DNA of 64,000 nucleotides from Hyphomonadaceae bacterium. Its GTDB lineage: Bacteria; Pseudomonadota; Alphaproteobacteria; Caulobacterales; Aquidulcibacteraceae. The stretch spans positions 1-64,000 of the forward strand of contig JALHOC010000009.1 in NCBI GenBank assembly GCA_022843225.1, given 5' to 3'. Below, one piece after another: positions 35,373-42,630 of the stretch (positions within the stretch are counted from its first letter, which is position 1; the number at the start of each line of letters is the position of its first letter). Both the position numbers and the translations under genes were made by a program. The notes below the pieces were generated by a model. The model ran no database searches. It worked only from the letters and a program-made list of their open reading frames with translations, and had not been told where the DNA came from.

Positions 35373-36059
35373 TTAGTCGCCGCCGAGAAACGCTGGCTTG
35401 GGTCCGTGGGAGAAGCCTTCCACGGACTCTTGCTCCGCGCGCTCGCGCGGCGCGCGTTCGCGACGTTCTGGCCGCTCGGCGCGTTCGGGACGCTCAACCC
35501 GCTGTTCAGGCCGCTCTTCCCTAACCTGGCGCTCGTCACGCGGCTCGCGCTCATCGCGGGCTTGCGGCGCGGCTTCGCCGTCCGGACCACCCGGACGAAA
35601 CCGATTGCGACGCCCGCGCCGGCGACGGAAATCGCCGTCGCCACGGTCACCTTGGTGCTGCTGCTGTGACTGGCCGGGCTCGCCTTCGGGCTGCTCGCCG
35701 CCTTCGCGCGCCTCAACCTCGCCGCCCTCAGTCTCGGGCCCCTCTTCCTCATCGCCCTCATAGCTCACTTCCGACGCGAAGCGTTCGGCCTGTGGCGGCG
35801 GCATTGCCGGCTGCATCTGGCGGACGAGGCGGAAATAATGATCAGCGTGTTGCAGATAGTTTTCGCTCAGCACCCGATCGCCGGAGGACGATGCGTCGCG
35901 CGCCAATTGCAGATAGCGCTCGTAAATGTGCGCCGCTGGCCCGCGCACCTTGATGTCGGGGCCTGAGCTTTCCATCGCCCGGTTCGGCTGGTGCGGGTTG
36001 AAATTGTTGTTATGCCCCCCGCCGCCCGGTTTGCGGCCGCGACCACGCTGACGCTTCAT
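35373..36059 (-). CDS. DUF4167 domain protein, Arg/Glu/Pro-rich
   Basis: About 228 aa from ATG 36059, with AAGGTGA just upstream. The conserved N-terminal part (MKRQRGRGRKPGGG, then DIKVRGPAAHIYERYLQLARDASSSGDRVLSENYLQHADHYFRL) is DUF4167. The rest is a low-complexity acidic then Arg-Glu-rich tail (RPERAERPERRERAPRERAEQ). The basic, Asn-rich N-terminus suggests nucleic-acid or ribosome contact; this is inference. It is commonly linked to prmC in alphaproteobacteria. Confidence 0.9.
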   Translation of the reverse strand: MKRQRGRGRKPGGGGHNNNFNPHQPNRAMESSGPDIKVRGPAAHIYERYLQLARDASSSGDRVLSENYLQHADHYFRLVRQMQPAMPPPQAERFASEVSYEGDEEEGPETEGGEVEAREGGEQPEGEPGQSQQQHQGDRGDGDFRRRRGRRNRFRPGGPDGEAAPQARDEREPRDERQVREERPEQRVERPERAERPERRERAPRERAEQESVEGFSHGPKPAFLGGD

Positions 36060-36330
36060 CGAGAAATCACCTTGCCGTATCATGGGATCCATTCAGGGCC
36101 GCGCGCGCCGGGCACAATCCGCGCTTTGACCCATATTGCCGCCCGTTCGTCCGTGCCTCGGGCATCTAAGTGAGCAGCCAAAAAAGCCGCCGTCTCAACC
36201 TCTGCTGAGAATACTGGGAGAGCCTTACGCCCTGCCTCAAACCGATGAGTGGTTCAGCCCCTGAACACGCCTCACCATCGATTCCGTGGGCGAACCTTAC
36301 CGCTTTAGCGCCTGCCGTCCAAGGGCTTTT
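36060..36330. other. 271-bp gap between prmC and DUF4167 gene
   Basis: No convincing coding frame, tRNA or hairpin terminator was found. The stretch must contain the DUF4167 promoter if prmC transcription does not read through. Short track ORFs in it show no recognisable protein features. Confidence 0.4.
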
Positions 36331-37188
36331 TCAGTCGGGGCCTGTCAGTTTACCCGTCACCACACGTGGAATACCCGCAAGGTCCAGCCGATGCGGGCCA
36401 ACCCGGAAACCATGATCAATCGCCAGAGCTGCAACGGCCTCAGCCTGCCCTTGGCCCACTTCGAGGGCAAAAACCCCGCCTGGGCGAAGACGCGATGCTA
36501 GACCGTCGAGGATGGCGCGGTAGGCATCGAGCCCGTCTTCGCCGCCGTCCAAGGCCAGTTTCGGCTCGTAAAGCGCGACCTCGGGCTGAAGCCCAGCGAT
36601 GTCTGCCGTGGGGATGTAGGGCGGGTTGGAGACGATGAGGTCAAAAGCGCCCTCCACGTCGCGCCACCAATTACTGTGAATGAAGGTCGCGCGGCCGGCG
36701 ACGCCGATACGCTCTGCATTCGCGCGTGCAACAGCCAACGCGCCGACGCTAGAATCTATCCCAACACCCTCGGCTCTTGGCCGGTCACTCAGAATGGCGA
36801 GCAGGATCGCGCCCGAGCCCACGCCGAGATCAAGCACGCGGGCCGGTGCATCGGTGTTCAGATGTCCGAGGGCGAACTCTACCAAAAGTTCTGTCTCTGG
36901 CCTTGGCGCTAAAACGTCCGCATTGACTTCGAGATCGAGCGTCCAGAAAGACTTGCGCCCGAGAATGTACGCCATCGGCTCGCGCGCCTCGCGTCGCTCT
37001 GCCAGCGCCGTGACGTTCGCGGCCTGCGCATCGCTGATCGGACGGCGCGGGTCGGTGATGATGTCCAAGCGCGACACGCCCACGCCCGCTTCGACCAAAA
37101 GCCGCGCTTCGTTCACGGGAAACTCCACGCCCGCCGCTTCCAAGGTGCGCCGCGTGCGCGTCCAGATCGACACCAAGGTCTCTTGCAT
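36331..37188 (-). CDS. prmC: Release factor glutamine methyltransferase PrmC
   Basis: Methylates the GGQ glutamine of RF1 and RF2. 285 aa from ATG 37188. SAM-binding motif VLDLGVGSGAILLAIL (about residues 118-133) and the catalytic SNPPYIP motif (about 185). The N-terminal helical domain with MAYILGRKSFWTLDLEV is typical. The usual upstream partner prfA is missing here; the region before prmC looks rearranged. Confidence 0.96.
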   Translation of the reverse strand: MQETLVSIWTRTRRTLEAAGVEFPVNEARLLVEAGVGVSRLDIITDPRRPISDAQAANVTALAERREAREPMAYILGRKSFWTLDLEVNADVLAPRPETELLVEFALGHLNTDAPARVLDLGVGSGAILLAILSDRPRAEGVGIDSSVGALAVARANAERIGVAGRATFIHSNWWRDVEGAFDLIVSNPPYIPTADIAGLQPEVALYEPKLALDGGEDGLDAYRAILDGLASRLRPGGVFALEVGQGQAEAVAALAIDHGFRVGPHRLDLAGIPRVVTGKLTGPD

Positions 37189-37576
37189 GGCCCCAACATG
37201 GCCTTGAGCGCACCTCCAGCAAAGCCCCCTTTGGCGGACCCCAGACATGCGTCATCCTCCCGGGCGTGTTTTCCGGAACGGCGTTTGTCTTTCCCCTCCG
37301 CACATGCGAGGGCGGGGACGCGATTGTCCCTCTCCGTAAACCCTCCAGGGAGGGCAAGTTCCGCGCCTCACGCTCAATCACCCCGCTTCTGGCTTTGGCT
37401 GAACAGCGGACCAACTGCCCTCCTGCCGAAGCGGTACGCGGAGTGTACAACAGACATGAACTCGGTCGGATAGATTTCCGCGCGATGCTTTGTTTTCAAG
37501 GGCGGGAGCACCGCAGCGTGTGGGATATAGCGCAATCTATCCCCGTATTATCGACGCTAAATCGTGTATGTCACCC
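37189..37576. other. 388-bp non-coding, possibly decayed stretch upstream of prmC
   Basis: Both strands were read. The two plus-strand ORFs of 70-110 codons here have implausible composition and no ribosome sites. A GTCATCCTCCCGGG sequence near 37251 and CCCTCCAGGGAGGG near 37341 look like degenerate intergenic repeats. Base composition drops compared with neighbours around 37440-37620. Nothing firm can be annotated. Confidence 0.4.
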
Positions 37577-37666
37577 TTACCCAGCTCCCTGATTGCCGCT
37601 CTCGGCCATGTGCTCGATTTCAGCTCTCTGTGCGAGCAAAGCGGCACGAATTTCACTCGGAGTCAT
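37577..37666 (-). CDS. Possible 29-aa small ORF after a lipoprotein gene
   Basis: Below the ORF-track cutoff. It begins MTPSEIRAALLAQRAEIEHM and stops after 29 residues. GGAGGGA lies about 3 nt before the ATG, directly after the lipoprotein stop, giving near-ideal translation coupling. The amphipathic helix resembles the N-terminus of TraR/DksA-type proteins, so this could be a truncated gene start or a genuine micropeptide; sequence alone cannot decide. Confidence 0.4.
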   Translation of the reverse strand: MTPSEIRAALLAQRAEIEHMAESGNQGAG

Positions 37667-37674
37667 CTTCCCTC

Positions 37675-38373
37675 CTATCGGCATTGTTCGCGGTAGCGCG
37701 CGATTGCTTGTACGCTGGCATCAATCACCTGTGGCCAGTACTGCAGCCATGCCCGGCCAGTTGTGACGCTGTAATAAAGATCGGCTTCAGAAAAGGAGTA
37801 GTAGCAAAGGCTATGGCCCTCGAACCATTCGATCGAAAAGGCATCTGTGCGACAAGAAATGCTTACTCTTGACCCCTGCCAAGCGCCGCTGGGCGGGCGC
37901 AATTCCTCGCGGTCGCCCCACGATCTCTCCCGATAGAGGTCGAACTCATCTCCCGGCAAATCCACCACCCTGTTTTCGTCGTTCTGGATGAGCACCTCCG
38001 GTGGAAGCGGCGACAATGCTGGATTTGGTTCGATGATGCTTACGGTGATCGACAATCTGTCGTCGGGATGCGCCCTGCCGCTCGACAAAAGTCGCGGCGG
38101 ATGCTGCGTCGTTGTGGCGACACTAAGCGATGAGCCCGGCCCATCGCTCCAAACCAATGCAAGCTCGAACAGCGACGTTGTGTTTCCGCCGTCGAGCATC
38201 CGGCTGAGCTGCGTGATCGATGTTTCTGGCGCGCAAATCTGGATGGCGGCAGTGCCTTCTTGCTGCCCCCGCAGCGTCATGCGCACCGTGCCTTCGGGCG
38301 TGCTGGGCGCAGTGTTGCAGCCCGAAAGAACGAAGGGCAAAATTAAACAGGCTAGGCGCAACAAAGTTTTCAC
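37675..38373 (-). CDS. Hypothetical lipoprotein
   Basis: 232 aa from GTG 38373, with GAGGGGGG just upstream; the longer track ORF would read through HlyD debris and is rejected. The N-terminus KTLLRLACLILPFVLSGCN is a lipoprotein signal (lipobox LSGC, Cys about 19). The remainder is beta-rich with Cys pairs, ending in an amphipathic helix. Lower GC and no family match suggest an acquired or fast-evolving gene; it lies in the rearranged prmC-atm1 interval. Confidence 0.78.
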   Translation of the reverse strand: MKTLLRLACLILPFVLSGCNTAPSTPEGTVRMTLRGQQEGTAAIQICAPETSITQLSRMLDGGNTTSLFELALVWSDGPGSSLSVATTTQHPPRLLSSGRAHPDDRLSITVSIIEPNPALSPLPPEVLIQNDENRVVDLPGDEFDLYRERSWGDREELRPPSGAWQGSRVSISCRTDAFSIEWFEGHSLCYYSFSEADLYYSVTTGRAWLQYWPQVIDASVQAIARYREQCR

Positions 38374-38405
38374 GCTGCCCCCCTCATGTCGTCGGTGTCC
38401 ATCCC

Positions 38406-38525
38406 CTACCTCTCCCTGCCCGCTTCCTCGACGCGGCGCTGCAGCGGCGAGAGCAGGAATTCGATGATGCGGCGGCGGCCGGTTTTGATTTCTGCTGTCA
38501 CAGACATCCCCGCCGCCCAGCGGTG
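38406..38525 (-). pseudogene. C-terminal remnant of an HlyD-type type I secretion adaptor
   Basis: On the minus strand, one frame reads AGMSVTAEIKTGRRRIIEFL and LSPLQRRVEEAGRER before a TAG stop. This is the characteristic C-terminal end of HlyD/PrsE membrane-fusion proteins (GMxVTAEIKTGRRRxIEYLLSPL). Only about 35-40 codons remain: the upstream part is replaced by the end of the Atm1-type exporter gene, and there is no start codon context. It is not in the ORF track. It marks the loss of a type I secretion locus. Confidence 0.85.
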
Positions 38526-38534
38526 ATGCGCGCC

Positions 38535-40376
38535 CTATTCCGCCGCGACCGTCGCTGCTTCCGGCTCTTCCGCCTGACGCTTCCACAAGCTGGCGTAGAG
38601 CCCATCGCGCGCGATCAATTGCGCATGCGTGCCGCGCTCAGCGATCGCGCCTTCGTCGAGCACGACGATTTGGTCGGCTCCGGCGATGGTGGAGAGCCGG
38701 TGCGCCACCACGATCGTCGTGCGCCCGCGCGAGGCTTCTTCCAGAGCATCCTGCACTTCGGCCTCGGTGCCGCTGTCCAGCGATGAGGTTGCTTCGTCGA
38801 GGATGAGAATGCGCGGGTCCTTGAGCACGACACGCGCGATGCCGACGCGCTGCTTCTCGCCGCCGGACAATTTCAAGCCGCGCTCGCCAACACGCGTATC
38901 CCACCCTTGTGGCAGCGCCTTGATAAAATCTAGCAATTGCGCCCGCGCGGCCGCTTGTTCGAGTTCCGCCAATGTCGCGTCAGGGCGGCCATAGGCGATG
39001 TTGTAGCGGATGGTGTCATTGAACAGCACCACATCCTGCGGCACGAGGCCCAGCGCTTGGCGCAAGCTCGCTTGCGTGACGGCGCGCAAATCCTGGCCGT
39101 CTATAGTCACGCGTCCCGCGCTCGGATCATAAAAACGGAACAGGAGCTTCAACACCGTGGATTTGCCCGCGCCAGAGGGCCCGACAATCGCGGTCGTCTT
39201 GCCCGCTGGCACAACGAACGAAACGTTCTCAAGCCCGCGATCGCGGCTCTCATGGGAAAAGGTCACCGCCTCGAACGCCACTTCGCCGCCTGCGGGCTTG
39301 AGCGCCACGGCGTTCGGCGCGTCGGCGACATCGGGGCTTTCATCAAGGAGAACGAACATCTTCTCCATGTCGATGGAGGTCTGTTTGATCTCGCGGTAGG
39401 CAAAGCCCAGAATGTTCAGCGGGCCGTAGAGATTGACCATGATGAGGATTACGGCGGTGATGTCGCCTGGCCCCATCGTCCCGCGCGCAACGAGAAGCCC
39501 TGCGGCGATCACCATGCCGACAAGGCCGACATTCATAATGAGACCCTGCGCGACGTTGAGCATCACCAGGGAGGTGTTCGAGCGCACCGCCGCGTACGCG
39601 TAAGACGCCAGCGCCCGATCATAGCGTTCGCTCTCGCGCTCCTCGGCGGCGAAGCTCTTCACGGTTTCGAAATTGAGCAGCGAATCCACCGCACGGCCCG
39701 CTGCTTCGGTGTCGGCCTCGTTCATTTCGCGGCGATGTTTCAGACGCCATTCAGTGACGCCGAACGTGGCCCAGGCGTACAGCAACACTGTGCCCGCCGC
39801 GATCAGCGCGAAGCTCCAGCCATAGCGCCACGCCAACACGCCAGCGGCCAGCGCCAGTTCGATCACGGTCGGCGCGATGTTGAAGGCGAGGAAGCGCAAC
39901 AGAAAATCGATCGCGCGCACGCCGCGTTCGATGGTGCGATACACCGACCCCGTGCGCTTCGATTGATGGAACCGCACCGAGAGCGAGTGCACATGGCGAA
40001 ACACGCGCCCGCCCGCGCGCCGCTGCGCTTCTTCGCTCAGCGGCTGAAAAATCGCGTCCCGAATCTGCGGGCCCGCCGTCGAGGCAAACCGCAACGCCAC
40101 CCAGAACCCTGCCAAGCCTATGAAGGCGTTGAGCGCGCCCTCGCTGCGCCCCGCCGCGAGCGCGTTGATGCCGTCAGCCAGCACCAAGGGCGAGAACACG
40201 GCCAGCACTTTGCCCACCAGCGTCAGCAGCAAGGCCGCGACAAGCCGCACGCGGTAGTTTGGCCCCGAAAGCCCCCCTATCAGCACCATCAAACGCGTAA
40301 CCGTGCGCAGCAGTGGCGGCGCGGCATCCGGGGCGGGCTCCGGTTTCTCTACAACTCGTCCTTCACCGCGCGCCAT
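38535..40376 (-). CDS. ABC exporter of the Atm1/HMT1 type (fused membrane and ATPase domains)
   Basis: 613 aa. Six transmembrane helices in residues about 25-310, then an ATPase domain with Walker A GPSGAGKST (about 405), Q-loop LVPQDVVLFNDTIRYNIAYG, signature LSGGEKQR (about 510) and Walker B ILILDEATSSLD. The NTD-like segment with NFETVKSFAAEERESERYD is the Atm1 signature. Bacterial homologues export glutathione-metal or glutathione polysulfide species and protect against heavy metals. Adjacent HlyD debris is unrelated to it. Confidence 0.93.
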   Translation of the reverse strand: MARGEGRVVEKPEPAPDAAPPLLRTVTRLMVLIGGLSGPNYRVRLVAALLLTLVGKVLAVFSPLVLADGINALAAGRSEGALNAFIGLAGFWVALRFASTAGPQIRDAIFQPLSEEAQRRAGGRVFRHVHSLSVRFHQSKRTGSVYRTIERGVRAIDFLLRFLAFNIAPTVIELALAAGVLAWRYGWSFALIAAGTVLLYAWATFGVTEWRLKHRREMNEADTEAAGRAVDSLLNFETVKSFAAEERESERYDRALASYAYAAVRSNTSLVMLNVAQGLIMNVGLVGMVIAAGLLVARGTMGPGDITAVILIMVNLYGPLNILGFAYREIKQTSIDMEKMFVLLDESPDVADAPNAVALKPAGGEVAFEAVTFSHESRDRGLENVSFVVPAGKTTAIVGPSGAGKSTVLKLLFRFYDPSAGRVTIDGQDLRAVTQASLRQALGLVPQDVVLFNDTIRYNIAYGRPDATLAELEQAAARAQLLDFIKALPQGWDTRVGERGLKLSGGEKQRVGIARVVLKDPRILILDEATSSLDSGTEAEVQDALEEASRGRTTIVVAHRLSTIAGADQIVVLDEGAIAERGTHAQLIARDGLYASLWKRQAEEPEAATVAAE

Positions 40377-40457
40377 GTCGTCTTGATTCCCAAAGCCCAG
40401 CGCCCCGACTTAGGCGCCCTCGCTTTCGCCCGCAATGCGCCCTATTGATAGCATGAC

Positions 40458-41039
40458 ATGCGCCCCATGGATTCTAGCCCGATTTCGCCGCCGATCCGCT
40501 CCGTGTGCGTCTATTGCGGCTCCTCCGAAACGACGCGCCCGGAATATCTCGATCTGGCGACGCGCTTTGGCGCTGCGTTAGCGCAGCGGGGTTTGCGGCT
40601 GGTCTATGGCGGCGGCGCAGTCGGGCTAATGGGGCGCTGCGCGAAAGCCGCCAACGCAGCCGGCGGCGACGTCCTTGGCATCATGCCGCGCTTTCTAGAG
40701 CGCCGCGAGATTGTGTTCGAGGCGGTGCCGCATCGGCTCGTCGACACCATGCACGAGCGCAAGATGATCATGTTCGAGGAGAGCGACGCGTTCGTCGTGC
40801 TTCCCGGGGGCATTGGCACACTCGAGGAAGCGGTGGAAACGCTCTCCTGGGCGCGGCTCGATCTGCACGCCAAGCCGATCGTCTTTTTATCGGAAGACGA
40901 TTTCTGGGCGCCGTTCTTCCACCTCTTGGATCATACGGTCGACGCCAACCTGACGCCCGCCAGCTTCCGGAACGCGGTGGCTAACGTGCATTCGATCGAA
41001 GCCTGCTTCGAGACACTGCGCAGTCCTGCCAAAGTGTGA
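40458..41039 (+). CDS. LOG family protein (TIGR00730), cytokinin-type phosphoribohydrolase
   Basis: 193 aa. The signature PGGIGTLEE (about residue 113) and upstream MHERKMIMFEESDAFVVL contain the catalytic Arg and Glu of LOG enzymes, which release the base from nucleoside 5'-monophosphates. VCVYCGSSETTRPEY opens the Rossmann fold. A second ATG at 40467 is an equally possible start. In bacteria these act as nucleotide phosphoribohydrolases; cytokinin production is not implied. Confidence 0.92.
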   Translation: MRPMDSSPISPPIRSVCVYCGSSETTRPEYLDLATRFGAALAQRGLRLVYGGGAVGLMGRCAKAANAAGGDVLGIMPRFLERREIVFEAVPHRLVDTMHERKMIMFEESDAFVVLPGGIGTLEEAVETLSWARLDLHAKPIVFLSEDDFWAPFFHLLDHTVDANLTPASFRNAVANVHSIEACFETLRSPAKV

Positions 41040-41072
41040 AACCGGTTCGGACGCTCGGGCGTAGATAGCAAC

Positions 41073-41579
41073 ATGATCCCCCGCCGCGCCCTGTTCCTCG
41101 CCGCCGCAGCGCTCGCCCTCCCGGCATGCTCAGCTGCGGCTCAGCCCATCCCCAGCGCCGCCAACCAGGCGCGCTATGCCAACGACCCGTGGCGGCGCCT
41201 CACCGAAGATCAATGGCGCGAACGGCTGAGCCCGATGGCCTTTCGTGTTCTGCGCCAAGAAGCCACCGAGCGGGCCGGCACAAGCGCGCTGAACAACGAG
41301 CACCGGCGCGGAACCTTCCTGTGCGCCGGTTGCGGGCTTGAGCTGTTCCGCTCCGAATGGAAGTTCGACTCCGGCACGGGTTGGCCGAGCTTCTTTCAAG
41401 TGATCCGCGAGAATGTCGGAACCAAGCAGGACTTGCTCTTGTTCACGCCACGCACGGAATATCATTGCGCGCGGTGCCTCGGGCACCAGGGGCACGTGTT
41501 CGAGGACGGGCCACGCCCGACCGGCTTGCGCTATTGCAACAATGGCGTGGCGTTACGGTTTGTGCCCGCCGCAGCCTAG
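41073..41579 (+). CDS. msrB: Exported lipoprotein-type methionine-R-sulfoxide reductase MsrB
   Basis: Reduces methionine-R-sulfoxide in proteins. Starts MIPRRALFLAAAALALPACS, a signal peptide with a twin-Arg and a lipobox-like LPAC, so it should act in the periplasm. The domain is intact: zinc CAGC and CARC motifs (about residues 89-92 and 138-141), GTGWPSFF, and the catalytic Cys in RYCNNGVALRF (about 158). The normally seen RYCINSASLRF is varied as NNGVA. No msrA nearby. Confidence 0.93.
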   Translation: MIPRRALFLAAAALALPACSAAAQPIPSAANQARYANDPWRRLTEDQWRERLSPMAFRVLRQEATERAGTSALNNEHRRGTFLCAGCGLELFRSEWKFDSGTGWPSFFQVIRENVGTKQDLLLFTPRTEYHCARCLGHQGHVFEDGPRPTGLRYCNNGVALRFVPAAA

Positions 41580-42463
41580 AACCGCCGCTCCACCACAAAA
41601 TCCACCGCATCTGAGAGCACCCGCGCGCGCGGCCCGAAGATCGCCAAGTGCTGCTTGGCTTGTGAGGCAAGCATGGCGACGCGATCGCGCGTGGCGTCCG
41701 CGCCCATCACCGTGACAAAGTTCACCTTGCCGCGCGCTTTGTCCTTGCCGACGGCCTTGCCGGTGTCGCGGACGACGCCTTCGGCATCAAGCAAGTCATC
41801 GACCATCTGGAACGCTAGCCCGATGTCATGTGCGTAACGGGTCAACGCGGTGCGTTCGGCGTCGGAGGCGCAGCCGATTAAGGCGCCCGCTTCGATCGAA
41901 TAATTGATCAGCGCGCCGGTTTTGAGCCGATTCATCCGCGTTACGGCGATGAGGTCAGAGCCGATTTCTTGCCCGGCCATGTCGGCCACCTGCCCCGCCA
42001 CCATGCCAGCGGCCCCGCCGGCTTTGGCGAGCGCGGTGATGAGCAGGCATCGCATTTGCGGATCGGGATGGGTCGCGGGATCGGCCAAGAGCTCGAAGGC
42101 AAAGGTCAGCAGCGCATCACCCGCCAACAGCGCGGTCGCTTCGTCGAAGGCGCGGTGCAAGGTCGGCCGACCCCGGCGCAGGTCGTCGTCGTCCATGCAG
42201 GGCAGATCGTCATGGATCAGCGAATAGGTGTGGACGCACTCGATCGCGACCGCCGCGCGCAGCAGCGAGCCTTCATCGGCGTCAAACAAGCGCCCGGCTT
42301 CAAGCGTGAAAAAGGGACGCAGCCGCTTGCCACCGGCCAAAGCGGCGTAGCGCATGGCGTCCATCAGCCGCGCCTCGGACCCCGCGGCCTTCGGCAACAA
42401 CGTGTCCAGGGCATTGTGAACGCGCTCGGCGGCGTCCTTGAGGCGGGTGTTCAACTGGGTCAT
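41576..42463 (-). CDS. ispA: Polyprenyl synthetase (farnesyl/geranyl diphosphate synthase)
   Basis: 295 aa from ATG 42463; the longer track ORF has a non-conserved extension. First Asp-rich motif DDLPCMDDDDLRRGRPTLH (about residues 85-103), second motif FQMVDDLLDAEG (about 225). The five-residue spacing DDxxD plus the preceding TYSLIHDDLP favours a C15 farnesyl-type product (inference). No dxs is seen next to it. The stop overlaps msrB (CTAG). Confidence 0.92.
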   Translation of the reverse strand: MTQLNTRLKDAAERVHNALDTLLPKAAGSEARLMDAMRYAALAGGKRLRPFFTLEAGRLFDADEGSLLRAAVAIECVHTYSLIHDDLPCMDDDDLRRGRPTLHRAFDEATALLAGDALLTFAFELLADPATHPDPQMRCLLITALAKAGGAAGMVAGQVADMAGQEIGSDLIAVTRMNRLKTGALINYSIEAGALIGCASDAERTALTRYAHDIGLAFQMVDDLLDAEGVVRDTGKAVGKDKARGKVNFVTVMGADATRDRVAMLASQAKQHLAIFGPRARVLSDAVDFVVERRF

Positions 42464-42630
42464 GGATGGTTTGCCCTTGGGGGACGCCTCCCCTAGCAGA
42501 GCGCCTGGCGGGCGCAAACCACTCGATGGGCTCCCGCTGCAAGGGAATGTCTTGGGGCTGGGGTGCGGACTTCCAAGCCCCTGGCTTCCAGGGCATCATG
42601 GGGTTCGGAAATGTTGACTGGGGAACACGT

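Noticed and set aside
37266-37592. 108-aa plus-strand ORF upstream of prmC
   Set aside because: No ribosome site, mixed composition and no domain; it runs through repeat-like sequence.
38937-40448. 503-aa plus-strand ORF opposite the Atm1-type exporter
   Set aside because: Antisense to a gene with complete ABC motifs; composition dominated by Arg, His, Ala; no recognisable domain.
40458-41039. LOG protein taken as evidence of cytokinin production for plants
   Set aside because: The family is widespread in bacteria as nucleotide phosphoribohydrolases. No isopentenyltransferase (Ipt) is seen nearby.
42466-42630. N-terminal extension of the TIR protein in the track ORF
   Set aside because: Trp/Gly/Cys-rich, lies over the ispA promoter region and is not domain-like. 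ATG 42631 has a ribosome site.
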